Source of the DNA: Arachis hypogaea
Taxonomy: Eukaryota > Streptophyta > Magnoliopsida > Fabales > Fabaceae
DNA length: 64,000 nt
Reading direction: 5' to 3'
Assembly (NCBI RefSeq): GCF_003086295.3
Contig: NC_092045.1
Location: 91,588,693 to 91,652,692 of the forward strand
Position 1 is the stretch's first letter, and each line of letters starts with the position of its first letter. The notes beneath the pieces are model-generated. The model saw only the letters and a program-made list of their open reading frames with translations, made no database searches and was not told the DNA's origin. Below, one piece after another: positions 11,348-22,712 of this stretch. The translations under genes were made by a program, and so were the position numbers.

Positions 11348-13779
11348 TTTAATTACTCTGCAGGTCCCTATAGTTTTACCAAATTTTCAATTAAGTCCCT
11401 ATACTTTTTTTCTTTTCAATTAGGTCCCTATACATCATTTTTTTTTCAATTTAGTCCTTGTTAACGTTAAACGTAAAAAAAATATTAGTAAATTGTGAAA
11501 TTATCTGTATACCCTTAGGGACCTAATTGAAAAGAAAAAAAGTATAAGGACCTAATTGAAAATTCAATAAAACTATAAATATTCAATGAAAGATATTCCT
11601 ATAATCCTTATTCAATGATTCTACAACATGAAAGATATTCCTATAATCCCTTTTATTTTGTCATTATCATTTTTTTGCTTATTTATATACAAATTGTACC
11701 AAAAATAATTTCTTTTTATTTTTTTGACTTTCAAAATACCTTATCTTAAGAACATACAAAAAAAAGTAATGAATAAAATAAAACAGAAATAGTAGTAAAA
11801 AGTATATATAAAATTCAATTTCCATCATTCAAGTATTTATTATGATCATGTAACATTTTACATTTGTGTAGATTCATGAAATATAGTTTATGTCTTTATC
11901 ATATCATGGTATACTATAGAAAACCACAAGGCTATGTAATTTGAAATCTAAAAATGAAAACCATAAAAAGCATAGTTTCAGTATAATACATAAAATCTGG
12001 AAATCAATTCTTGTGTTGCAGCCTCCCACTCTCTGAACCGGCATAAGGATCAACAATAACATTAATAACAACCGGTTCTGAAAGAGTAGACTTGAAGCAA
12101 TGTCTGAATTGAAACCAATGTCACTATCACAAGGCTTTCTGCAGCAAAACCAGGGAACAGAGAAGCTAAGAACTCCAAAGGGTTCAAATTAGTATCATCC
12201 ACGATTGCATTCTCAGCAAAGATGTCAGTTAAGAATCCATGTCCTGAGTTGTCATCATAAGTAAGCCCCTCTTGACCACTGCTAACAAGCTTGTTGGCAC
12301 TCCCAATTGGCCTATCCCAAGGATTCGCTGAAGTGTTCAAAGTGCTTCCTGAAGATGGATCCTTCCGAAAGCTAGAATTGGAAAACCTTGGTCTATCAGT
12401 AAAGTTATTGCCATTAATGTGCTGCTGAGATAATTCTTCCTGCTCATTGAATATAATTCTTCCTGCTGAGATAAACCTTGGTCTGTCATTATAAACTGCA
12501 CCAACCATCTTTGACTATAGGATTTTGATTTTATTTTCACCATTTATGAACAAGAACATCAATTTTATATGAATCTGTGTCTTAACTTATAAGAGCTGCA
12601 AATTTTCGTTCACATCAAGAACACACCAAAGTAAAAAGAGCACCATGGAAAACTAATAGTTTCCCTTGATGGAGTCTAGCAAATATCATATAAATTTGAA
12701 CATCTTTTAAGTCTGAACTTCTTGGTGCATGTTTAAATCAATACAGCACCACTTAAAAAGCGAGGAATAGCCTTAAACACCAATTGGTCCAAGCAAGCTA
12801 GAAAGTAAAGCAAAAGCAACCCACAAAATCAAACAGAAAGAAGGCAAATTCTTTTGCTTTATTTGGTTTCCACTTACATTTCAACATTAACAAAATATAA
12901 CAACATTAAACATCCCCCTGCGGGGGAACCCTTTTTTTCAGAGTCACTTAGGATTACTAACAACTCTGCTAATTAGAGTTCAATGAATAGAACCATGAAT
13001 AAAAACCACATGAGCCTATCCAACTGCAAGTGGATCAGATCACAAAATATTTTCTAGCCCCCAAGGAACATAAAATGAACAATTTTTAATTAATTAAAGG
13101 ATAATTAAAGCTCATAACAAAATAAAAGGGGGCATTTAAAGCTAATCCAGCTCCATTGTCTAGGATGACGATAGTTAGAATCTAACCTGGGTTTAAGATG
13201 GGAAGGATTTGCCATGAAAACGAAGAAATTGTTAATTGGAAAAAAATATGGGATTTTGGCAGATCGACTTCAGGCAGCAAGGCGAGGTACGGCGAGGGAA
13301 CGCGACAGAAGTGACACACCACCAGTGGGAAGCAGAGTAGAGCAGACGCACGACTAGCGCAGAGCAGTGTAACGCAGACCAAGGACGACAGACGATGACG
13401 ACGATGGACGCTCACGCCGCCAAGGACGACGACGACGACGCCGCCGCAGATGGAGGACGACACCAACGAATGGATCAGAGGAGAAACGCAGTGACTTCAC
13501 AGAGAACAAGCGCTGACTAGGGTTCTTTGTTTTTGGATAAAATGACAAGGGTGTTTTTGGTATTTTAAAAAAATAGAAGTGGGTTTAATTAGCTATTATA
13601 ACTTAATTAGGAGAATATTCGATTTTTGAAAAGAATATTCTGTTATTTTAAACGGTTTTGTCACGGTAGGGACTAAATTGAAAAAAAATTAACATCTAAG
13701 GACCCAATTGAAAAGAAAAAAAGTATAGGAACCTAATTGAAAATTTGGTGAAACTATAGGGACCTGCAGAGTAATTAAA
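11348..13779. mobile_element. MULE-type element with about 110-bp TIRs
   Basis: The left terminal repeat (11348 to about 11460) and right terminal repeat (about 13665-13779) are inverted copies starting TTTAATTACTCTGCAGGTCC, about 110 bp each and highly similar. Flanks ATAGATAGA (left) and CTTGATAGA (right) could be a decayed 9-bp target duplication (7 of 9). Long TIRs plus about 9-bp duplication are typical of Mutator-like elements. A partial inverted copy of the TIR at about 11510-11570 lies just inside the left end. The interior carries gene-like rather than transposase sequence (Pack-MULE-like). Confidence 0.7.
12062..13548 (-). pseudogene. Captured gene fragment inside the MULE
   Basis: The minus-strand interior looks like a processed-through gene start. 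It has a GC-rich, UTR-like leader (about 13200-13548), a possible donor near 13185 (ACCCAG|GTTAGA), then an exon-like frame at 12062-12508 (148 aa). The frame contains a repeated DRPRFISAG/DRPRFSNS motif and LNPLEFLASLFPGFAAESL. The last segment resembles the conserved stretch before the helix of plant PABP-interacting (CID/CUE-like) proteins, but similarity stops after AAESL. I cannot name the source gene confidently. Most likely a transduplicated fragment rather than an active gene. Confidence 0.35.
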
Positions 13780-15604
13780 CTTGATAGATATTATATAATT
13801 ATAAAAAAAATAAATGAGTTTATAATTATTATTAAATAAAATATAATTAATTTAAGAATAAATGAATTTATAACTAAATTTAAAATAAATTGGATAGAAA
13901 TAAATTATTTGATAAAAGATATGTATATATATTATAATTTGCATATATATCAATAAAAACCATCCCAGCCTTGTGGTTGTTAATAGGGTTATTCTTCCAA
14001 GAGGGGAGGGGTTCAATCCCTTATGCTACATTTTGTTAAAATTTAATTTCTAACCGGTTCAGTTGGACTGAACTTTACCGGGTTTGACCGGTTTTCACCG
14101 GTTCGTACCGGGTTTAACCGGTTCACGGTGGTTTTAAACCTTATACGGTCCAAACAACAGACCGGACCAGTAAAGGGTCTAGTTCACCGGTTTTTCAATT
14201 GAACCGACCAGTCCGGTTCGATTCTGCCAACACTGGTTCAACCCATTTGACTGTGATTCAACCAAAAAAATCGTTTTATAATAAAATAATAAATAAAAAT
14301 ATAAATAAACATACTAAAATATAATTATAGTTTAATATAAATTTTAAAATATCATCCAAATTAAAAGTATTACATAAACCATAATGTTATAATCTCATTC
14401 AAATACAAACTCAAAAGTCAAATAACAAAAAAACAACCAAACATAAAATGCCAACATCTAAATTTGTCAACAACTAAACATAAACTGCCATATTTTGTAA
14501 ACATGGAGCAGAACTACCAAACAACCTCCACCATTTATCTACAAGGTACAATCCTATAACGATGCTATTAGTTATCAAATTAAGAAAATGAAAGCATAAA
14601 ATATGTGTATAGACATGGCTGCAATCACACTCCTCCACCATTCATATATGTTTGTGCATGTTTTCTGACATGATTGTAAATAGATTGAGAGGCAAGCAGT
14701 ATGCAACTATTTGGGTTCTAAAATGGTATTTTATCTCCAATAAATAAATATTGATGCTGAATTATGTTCAAACTCAGTTCAACTTTTACTTTAGTCCTTA
14801 GCTCCTTATTCCTTTAGTTCAATTTTTTAGTACTTCTACCAAATATATAAAAAAGCAAAAGAAAAAAAAGGGAAGAAAGAAGGATGCATAATCATTCATT
14901 TTTATTTTTAATAATTGCAAATATTTTAATTTTAAACAAAAATAAGTGTACAGAATAATTTTAGTTTTGGGTGGCAAGTGGTAACCATTGATTTTGGGTT
15001 TGAGTTTCAAATCTTCTGGCAAATTATTATGACCTTCACAACTGATAATTGTTCTGAACAACAATGTCCTTTTCAAGTGCTGGTTATTGGCAAACACATG
15101 AACTATCAATAGAGAAAAAACTGGGTTTAGTGAAAGTGACATTTCAACCATTTACCAGTGCTTCAAATTATTATGAGTTATGATTTGCCATGTAGAGAGA
15201 TCCCATCATCCTTCCATCTATTAATTATTATTAATTAATTATTAATAAATAATAATAATAAATACAGTTATTAAAAGTTTTAGCTTCTAGTTCTTTACTC
15301 TTCCCTGCATTCCCAAACCATCAATAGCAATAAGCATTTAAGAACCATAAGATAAAAAATATCAGACATAGATAATTTAGACACAGTGATACACAATAAA
15401 CAAAATCAACAGCAGCAAGGTTGGAATAAAAAATATCAGAATCAAATCACAGATTAACTGATTAACTAACAAACTAAAACCGCAATTACAGTTACAAAAA
15501 TAAAAAATACCTTCGAGGGAAGGGCTGTGCGATGGAACAGAGCTGACGCTGCTGAAGGACCGGAGCGCGGTGGAACAGAGCTGGCACCGCGGGACAGCAG
15601 CTGC

Positions 15605-15715
15605 GCGATGGAGACACAAGGCGCGGCGGGACAGTGGCTGTGCGATGGAGGCACGAGGCGCGGCTGGGCAGTGGCTCTGCGATGGAGGCACGAGGCGCGG
15701 CGGGATAGTGGCTAC
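15605..15715. repeat. 37-bp GC-rich minisatellite, 3 copies
   Basis: Three adjacent copies of a 37-bp unit starting GCGATGGAG at 15605, 15642 and 15679, with few mismatches, inside the GC-rich core of the outer hAT-like element. The frames across it are compositional artefacts. Confidence 0.8.
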
Positions 15716-15864
15716 TAAGTTCGATCGGTGGCGGAGACCACGGTAGTGGGGAAAGCCGCTTCCAGAAGTTGCGACGGCGGCGATAACAGGGCGGTGGCTG
15801 GACGGAAGTGAAGGAGTGAGGAAGGAGCTCAAGATGAGAGGAAGGAGGAGTGAGTGAGGGGAGT

Positions 15865-16020
15865 GGATCCTCTCCAGTGAGAAAAAACTGGATAATATCC
15901 GGTGTTCAATCTAACCATTCATTGCACTCTCTCTCTTATTTATTTCTGGTTCCACTCATAGAATCAAAGGTGATAGATCACAATGAATTCTATCGATTGT
16001 TAAAAAAACTGGAGAGGATC
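15865..16020. mobile_element. Short MITE, about 156 bp
   Basis: Terminal inverted repeats GGATCCTCTCCAGT (15865-15878) and ACTGGAGAGGATC (16008-16020) enclose an AT-rich interior. Flanks both read GTGAGTGAG-like DNA, so a duplication of the target is possible but not cleanly delimited. No coding capacity. Confidence 0.6.
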
Positions 16021-16353
16021 TTTTTCCGTGAGTGAGTGAGGTCGTGAGGCAGTGAGGGTGGTGCAGTTTAGTTAGGGTTTCTTTGAAGCATGAAACAAAA
16101 CAGCGCCGTTTGGGGAATTTTTGAAAACCGGGCGGGTCCCTGTTCGGTTCGACTGACCAGCTCCTGGCCGGTTCGGCGGTTCATCATCGGTTTTCAAATT
16201 TGACGGTTATAGTTTTTTATCGAATCGCAAACCTCGTCGGTTCATGGTTCGACCGGACGGTTCGAACCGGTTTTAAAAACCTTGGATTTTTGGCTTTTTC
16301 AACTATACATCTAACTGTAGAAACATTGGGGACTGGGGAGAGAGTGGGAAGAA

Positions 16354-18048
16354 ATGGTTACTACTACTATGTTGTCTGTCCCGAACATGAGAACACTGGA
16401 AACAAGGTTGGGGGCAGGGTCTTACCTTGGTCAACCTTGTTTTTGGTGCAGCTGCAACTTCAATCCCACAGTTTCATTGTCAGTAGTATCATGTAAAATT
16501 CAAAAGCCTGCCACAGGACTTACTACCAAGAAAACGAAGCTTAATTCTTCAGACTCATTGAATCAAACAGTTGGTGGGCACAACAAGGAGAAGAAGAAAA
16601 GAGTGTTCTTTTTAGATGTTAATCCACTCTGTTACGAAGGAAGCAAACCTAGCTTGCACTCTTTTCTTCGATGGCTCTCTCTTTTCCTCTCCCAAGTCAG
16701 CCATACTGACCCTGTCATTGCTGTAAGACTCTGTAACATTCTTTCTGCCTTAAATTTTGGTTCTGCTGTTGCCCCCATGAATTGAATTGATTATGGTTTG
16801 TTTCAATATTTGTATATAAGGTTAAAACTACTTGATAAATTTCGTTAATCCAATTGTGATAACCCTTTGAGATTTATCTCATGATTAAGCAGGTTGTTGA
16901 CGGAGAAAGAGGTAGTGAGCATCGTAGACAATTACTACCTTCTTATAAAGCACAGAGAACAAAGTTCATGAGACACTTATCATCTTCACAGAGACTTTCA
17001 AAAGGCTATGTTGGCAAGTCCTATCAAGTTATCAGCGATGTTCTTCGAAAATGCAATGTGCCTGTGAGTTTTTATTCTCATGAAAATATGCTTTGTGTCT
17101 ATATATGCCTTAATATTTGATTATTTACTTTACTTTGATTCAATCACATTATTCATTAGTGCAAGATGAAAGCATGCAGATTATAAAAGTCGATGGCCAT
17201 GAAGCCGATGATGTTGTCGCTACACTTGCAGGACAAGTTCTTGATAAAGGATTTCGAGTGGTGATAGCCTCCCCTGATAAGGATTTCAAACAGCTTATCT
17301 CTGAAGATGTGCAAATAGTTATGCCATTGCCGGAGTTAAGAAGGTGGTCTTTCTACACCCTGAAGCACTACAAAGATCAGTATAATTGTGACCCCCAATC
17401 TGATCTGAGTCTTAGTAAGTACAACATACACCTAGCCATCGTTTGATATGTTTGACGTATATATTCATTGACAATATGTGAAGTTCTTGTAACTGGTGAT
17501 AAATCTTAATGTCATTATGTCTAGTATTGTTATTAATGTGTGCTCTCGCTTTGTAGGATGTATTGTAGGTGATGAAGTAGATGGTGTTCCTGGTATCCAA
17601 CATGTGGTCCCTAGTTTTGGTCGAAAGACTGCTGTAAAACTTATTAAGAAGCATGGATCATTGGAAAATTTATTAGGTGCAGCTGCAATAAGGACTGTGG
17701 GCAAACCATATGCACAAGATGCCCTTACAAAGTATGCCGATTACTTACGCCGAAACTATCAAGTTCTTGCCTTGAAAAGGTGCCACTGCTGTTTCCTTCT
17801 AAATCTTTTGTTCACATCGGAATGTTGCTTTCTTGGTTTGAATGATAAGGATAATTCTTGCAAATGCAACCTCTCCTCCTATCTTCAAACATCCTCACTT
17901 TCTTCCTTTTTGACAACTAAAGATCACGTTTTGTGACAGAGATGTAAATGTTCAACTTTTGGAAGAGTGGTTAGTTGACAGAAACACAAACAATGATAAA
18001 ATTGCACTATCCACCTTTTTGAAATATTTGGAAGGAAGTAAAGAGTGA
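16354..18048 (+). CDS. Organellar-type 5'-3' exonuclease family protein
   Basis: Homologous to the 5'-nuclease domain of bacterial DNA polymerase I and flap endonucleases; plant members are thought to act on DNA in mitochondria or plastids. Five coding exons: 16354-16722, 16893-17063, 17180-17414, 17557-17779 and 17940-18048, all GT-AG. They join in phase to 368 aa. The first 70 residues are Ser/Thr-rich with few acids (probable transit peptide). Catalytic landmarks: FFLDVNPLCY (metal-binding Asp), DGERGSEHRRQLLPSYKAQR, GHEADDVVA, ASPDKDFKQLI and the helix-hairpin-helix region GDEVDGVPGI. The gene ends KYLEGSKE. Exon 3 is placed at the second AG (17178-17179) because this restores family spacing. 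A 3' UTR intron (about 18085-18260) is possible. Convergent with PS1. Confidence 0.9.
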
Positions 18049-19208
18049 CTCACAATGACTGACTCAACGGTTGAATCCTTACAGGTATGTGCTTCAGAAT
18101 ATCTACCTTCAGATTCATATTTTTCCTTACTCTGGGCCAAAGAATTGGTTTATGGTAGTATTAATATTATTCACTTTTGCACTAGTAGATATAACATAAC
18201 AAAATTACTGAGACATATAAGGTTTTACTAATAATTGAATGTGACACCTATGTTTTGCAGAAGAATTGGCAGGCCAAAAATTTTATGTTACATAGTTAGA
18301 GGGACTCCAATCTATGCAAATGAGATCAAAGCTGTGTAGGCTAGCAAAGGACCAGCTAAACCTGAGTAGAGAAAGATTGAGTCACATTGTCTCGCACAAG
18401 ATTGATCCACTGTCACCATATCAATGAACAATATTCAAGTAATAGGGAAGAATTTGGGGCTATTATTTAGGCAACACTAAACAATAAAATGATTCATTGA
18501 AGAGTCGAGACATTTCAATTTTCAGTGGGTATTCATGTTTCTCAATTTACTTGTGAAATTGCTAACTTTGTATTTGCATTTTGTTGACAAAGATTTTCGC
18601 GAAGATCCTTTTATTTGCTATAAAACATAAAGAATTTCATTAGCAGCAAGATACTTTTCGAAGCAATGACACCAATGTGTTCAAACACTTCACTTACCCT
18701 GTGCTTGGAAGATCAATTTTTCTAATGAGAAATTTGGAGGATAAAGAAATGTATCTACCATGAATTGATTTGTGATTAATAACAATAACAATAGATCTGT
18801 ACCTTAAAAACAAATAACTTGATTGGTGTTTAAAAAAGTAAAATAAAATCACAAGACATTCGACCTGAATCGACTCATTCGAATTTGATTACCAAAACTA
18901 CATAATTACTATAATATTTGTAATATATAATTAAAAATCATTATTTTATCTTTGTAAAATCCGATCTAAGAAAATTAATATGTCCCCTCATTTGGTAGAC
19001 AGAGTCAATATATATGACACTAAATTTTATTCTCGAATTAACCCTGTGGCAGGATTTGAATCGTAGATTGCAGGATGGATAAAAATTTGTACATCAATTG
19101 GTTCTATAAGGTAATAGACTGCTAGAGAAATTGTGTCCATACAACAATGAAAATAAGGACTAAACAAAACTGTTCAGCAGGCTGGACTGAACTCTAAAGT
19201 TGGGCGGA
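18049..19208. other. Convergent intergenic region
   Basis: The 3' flanks of the exonuclease and PS1 genes meet here. AT-rich; nothing coding recognised. Confidence 0.6.
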
Positions 19209-22200
19209 TCATTTTCCATACTGAGAATTGTGAAGCAGAATGAGCTTCAATCCACTTGCAGCACCCTTTGATGACTTCCTCACCGGCAGACGACAGTACT
19301 TCTCCCTCAAAACATGATCATCCTGACAAGACCAAGTCTGCCCTCGAGGAGAGCTGTTGGTCCATAGGAACCTCTCTGAGAATGGATTCACCAGGCTTGC
19401 GCGAAATTCCTGCGCTGGTTCACAGAGCAACCCCTGCAGTAACAATCATAGAGAATTTCATCCAAGACAGTTTGGAAAATGAAGACAACCACGATTGCAA
19501 ATATGAAAAGTGTCTACTATACCTCTGCCATGCTTTTGATCTTCAAAGTGACATCCTCACTAAGCAGGACAAGTTGTCCATCATTTTTCCTTCTTTTATA
19601 TGCAAGAGCAAAGTCAAGGATTTGATCTTCCGCTGTCGGTGAAGCTATTTCCAAAATCGCAGCAGGAAAAGTCCAACTCTCTTCATTAAACTGAGTTCGA
19701 GGAGAAGCAGGTGGGGTAGGAGCAATCAACCTTTCTTCTTCCATTGAGCTTTGGACATGAATCCACCATCTTGTCTTCACCATACAGTCCTCAATCCATT
19801 CTAGTGCCAAGGAAGCCTCTGAGTTTCTTTTAAAAATCGAGTACTGTCTCTTCTTACTGTCCAGCTCCCTTATGACTGAATATTACAGAACGACAACCAG
19901 ATTTATGAGGATTGAAAAACAGCAAAATTTGAAGCAGTTAGTGAGGCAAAAATCTTGACAAAAATATATTACCTGATCTTGGGACGATTAATTGAGTTCC
20001 CTTGAGACCTTGTAAAAGCTGTAGAGCATTCCTTGATTCCTTGTTCATAAGAGTTGCAGTGTCCACAACCATATCCCAGCTCCTCTTTTGGTCCCAGCAA
20101 ATATCCTGTTCATGCAACAGATGTGTAAGCATTCACTAAAATAATTTTCTTTAATCAATCATAATAAGCATAAATGGATTATTTTCCTTATGTCTACTTA
20201 CCGAATGGTTGATGTGCATGTCAAACATTCGTCCATCCTTACTAACATCAATGCCTTTTGCAGCAGAAACAGGACGGGTGGTCCCTCCTGCATCTATTAG
20301 AAGTTGGAAGGGCACCCTTGCCACTCTGTTATCCAGTGTCATAGTATCTGTTGCCAGCTCAATATGATTGCCAAAAGGTTTTCTTCGTGACTTCGGTTCT
20401 TGGGCTAGTTTTGGAGTTGCGTTCTCTTTCTTTGAAGCAGCCATTATCTTTCTATTTGAACTTTTTGAGCACTGTGCCATCTCAAGACTGCCAAAAGGCC
20501 TTCTTCGTGATTTGTGCTCTGGGACTACTTTTGGAGCTTCATTCTCTTTGTGTGAAGAGGGAATTATATTTTCATCTGGATAGATGTTGGCACTAAATAG
20601 GCTCCCTGAATTTTGTGAACATTGAGCTTTGAAACATTTAGTTTCTTCGAGAATACTCTTCTTTGCCAGATGATGCAGTCTAAGAGTATTTGGGCTGAGA
20701 TTTTCCTGATCTGGAGCAAATAATTCTTCTTTCACCCCATCCAAAACAGAGAAAAGATCCTTCTGCGACCTTTGAGACTTGGAAGGCTTAACTTCTTCAA
20801 GCATGCCCATCTTTTTGGAGCAGAGCAATTGAAGGGTATTTGGACTGAAATTTTCCTTATCTGGAGTGAAGACTTCCTCATCATCGTCTTCTTCCTCATC
20901 AGCACTAGCCTTGCTCCTAGATGCACTCTTGCTGGTTTGAATTTGGGGAGCATTGGCAGCTTTACCCCTTCTTGACCAAATATTACTATTTGTTGATTTT
21001 TTAGCCATTGCTTCTTTGCAACTTCCAAAGGTTTCCATATTATATTGGAGGGTCTTGTTATTCCTAATACTCAGAACAGTTTCTGAAGCCATTGATGAGG
21101 AGCAGATACCAGCAGTGTATTTGTTTCCAATATCTTCACCACATGGATCTTGTTTCTCTCCATCAGGTAGTGAATCCACACCAACTTGTTCAACTTCGAT
21201 GTGTTTACAATTCTTATAAGGAATTACTTCCTCAACTGACCTGCATGTGTCATCGTAACTGCACACTCCTCCTCCAGCAGATAAAATGTCAGTAACCTTT
21301 CCAGTATCTTTGGCTGTACACTCATACTCAGATTCTGTATGTACTATAGCCTCGGCTACATATTCTTCCTCAAAAGATGCAGGATCAGTATTAAAAAGCA
21401 AGCAGGACCACTGATTTTCACAGGACGACAATTGAGAAGGAATTTTGCCAGGTGGAGTGTAGAATCCCTGCATCTCAGTTCCCTGGCCAACAACTTTCAC
21501 AGCTTTGATACATGTACTCTCTGACCAATAATCTGTCCACGTCTCATCACATTTGGCAGCTGATTCCAAATCAGGTGGTGAATGAACCTCGATTATAGAG
21601 TCAGAGAGTTTATTTTCAACAGCAGAGCTTGGAAGTCCAATCATTTCATCTCTGCATTGACTCTCCATTTCTTCCAACACGGGGGATGCGGCTAGAATCT
21701 CATTTTCTTTGGTAACTCCGAAATTCTCATCAAGGAATAAAGAGGAGATACACTTGAGAATTGAATCCACTGACTGAATTTCTTCCTCTTCAACAGGAAT
21801 ACAATTCTTCAACATCTACAAAAATGCAGCAACATAAACTTCCAACAAGGATAAAAAAGACAAAGCAAGCCTTATTCCATAACACAAAGCAATGTTTACA
21901 AGGCTCAAAACAAGAGTGTGACACATGATATAATAAAAATTGCTAACAAAACCATAAAGAAATAAGCATACAGCAAGCAGAATATCACAAATAATTCTAC
22001 CTGTTTTCTCTCCTCTTCCTCTTGTTGTTCTTCCTCTGGAACCGCCTCAAGCTGGGACAGAAATAGGTTTTCCATATCATAGGCACGGTTAATGGGAATC
22101 CAATGTAGACGATAAACCCTGCTGGAAACCCCGATCTTGAGCGTGTCACCTGCCTTCATCTCGACGCTAGCTCCAGCTTCCACCTTCTTCCCAGAAATCC

Positions 22201-22570
22201 ATGTCCCGTGAACTGCAAATAAAACGGAAAAGAGAGACCTGCCATCAAGCTTCTTCCAACGGATAAAAAGAAAAACAAAAAGACGAGATTAAGGAGTACC
22301 GGAAGATAAATCTTGAACGAAGAGAGATTGAGAGGAGGGTTTGGAGCGGATTTGGAGGTGGAATCGGCTGATGCTGGGGTGAGTGAGCATGAGGTCGCAA
22401 TCAGGGTGGCGACCAACCATCAGAACATCTTCGTGAGAGCTTCTTGAGGCTGACGGTGACGGGGGCTTGTTGACAATGAAGATGTTCTTCAGGATCGTGT
22501 TGTTCTTCAGCACTGTGAAAACTGGGATCTTTACCTCCTCTTCTTCTTCAGCTTTTGATTTGGAAGCCAT
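19209..22570 (-). CDS. PS1: FHA and PINc domain protein PS1 (PARALLEL SPINDLE 1)
   Basis: In Arabidopsis PS1 sets spindle orientation in male meiosis II; loss gives parallel spindles and unreduced (2n) pollen. Six coding exons: 22300-22570, 22001-22212, 20202-21815, 19973-20105, 19523-19875 and 19209-19433, all GT-AG and in phase, giving 935 aa. FHA domain at about residues 15-130: GRHPDCDLML, SISRFHLQI and VHGTWISGKK. A long acidic, poorly conserved middle (exon 3) holds two SPNTL repeats, two KSRR-PFG repeats and three KENxxP motifs. The C-terminal PINc nuclease-like domain starts at SWDMVVDTATLMNK and includes VPRSVIRELDSKKRQY, SPTAEDQILDFALAY and LVLLSEDVTLKIK. An upstream in-frame ATG at 22630 would add 20 residues; 22570 is preferred because the sequence from there looks family-like. 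I recall the Arabidopsis protein being longer, mainly in the middle. Confidence 0.92.
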
Positions 22571-22670
22571 TCCTTCTTCTTTGACGGAAAATTTTCTCAG
22601 CAAGAGGAAAGGGAAAATGGGAGTAGACAAGAATGGGGAATAGAGGGTTTTTTAATTTGATTTTTTAAAT

Positions 22671-22712
22671 TACTCGACCGTTGAAGCTTCAAACGGCTAT
22701 TGGCCAAATGCA
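22671..22712 (-). promoter_or_regulatory. Paired AACGG (MSA-like) motifs and CCAAT box upstream of PS1
   Basis: CCGTT at 22678-22682 and AACGG at 22692-22696 form an inverted pair around GAAGCTTC, about 110-125 bp upstream of the PS1 ATG. ATTGGCCAAAT follows. AACGG is the core of the mitosis-specific activator element bound by three-repeat MYB proteins at G2/M genes (established knowledge). Function here is inferred. Confidence 0.4.

Larger units (their letters stand above)
10970..14235. mobile_element. hAT-like non-autonomous element with 8-bp TSD
   Basis: The left end CATAGTTGTCAAAATCAAACC and the inverted right end CAGTGTTGGCAGAATCGAACC are imperfect terminal inverted repeats. They are flanked by identical 8-bp direct repeats GTTCAACC at 10962-10969 and 14236-14243, the length made by hAT transposases. 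Subterminal DNA is packed with ACCGGTT-type motifs (10985-11070, 14040-14230). The interior is mostly occupied by a MULE-type insertion. No transposase frame, so it was mobilised in trans. Confidence 0.75.
10899..16284. mobile_element. Outer hAT-like element, hosting nested insertions
   Basis: The left end TAAGGTTCTGAGAACC (10899) and, reading inward on the complement, the right end CAAGGTTTTTAAAACCGG (16284) have the same layout. Both lead into ACCGGTT-rich subterminal DNA, as in the inner hAT-like element. Possible 8-bp duplications are TTTTTTTG (10891-10898) and GATTTTTG (16285-16292), matching 6 of 8. The inner element at 10970-14235 is nested inside. About 2.1 kb of its own sequence remains, with a GC-rich core (15480-15830). 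No transposase. Boundaries are inferred and less certain than those of the inner element. Confidence 0.42.

Noticed and set aside
13182..13548. Arg/Val/Ser-rich frames
   Set aside because: Look like a 5' UTR with CGTCGTCGT repeats, not protein-coding.
13960..14035. tRNA-like sequence (GGTTCAATCCC) as a tRNA gene or second SINE
   Set aside because: A B-box-like string is present but no matching A box at tRNA spacing and no cloverleaf; inside a hAT-like element.
15377..15832. 151-codon minus-strand frame in GC-rich DNA
   Set aside because: Crosses the 37-bp minisatellite inside a transposon; no domain, and the opposite strand is equally open.
20151..21815. Treating the 554-codon frame of PS1 exon 3 as a separate gene, including a fourth KEN motif
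   Set aside because: It begins exactly at an AG acceptor and the last residues, including that KEN, read into the intron past the GT donor at 20201.
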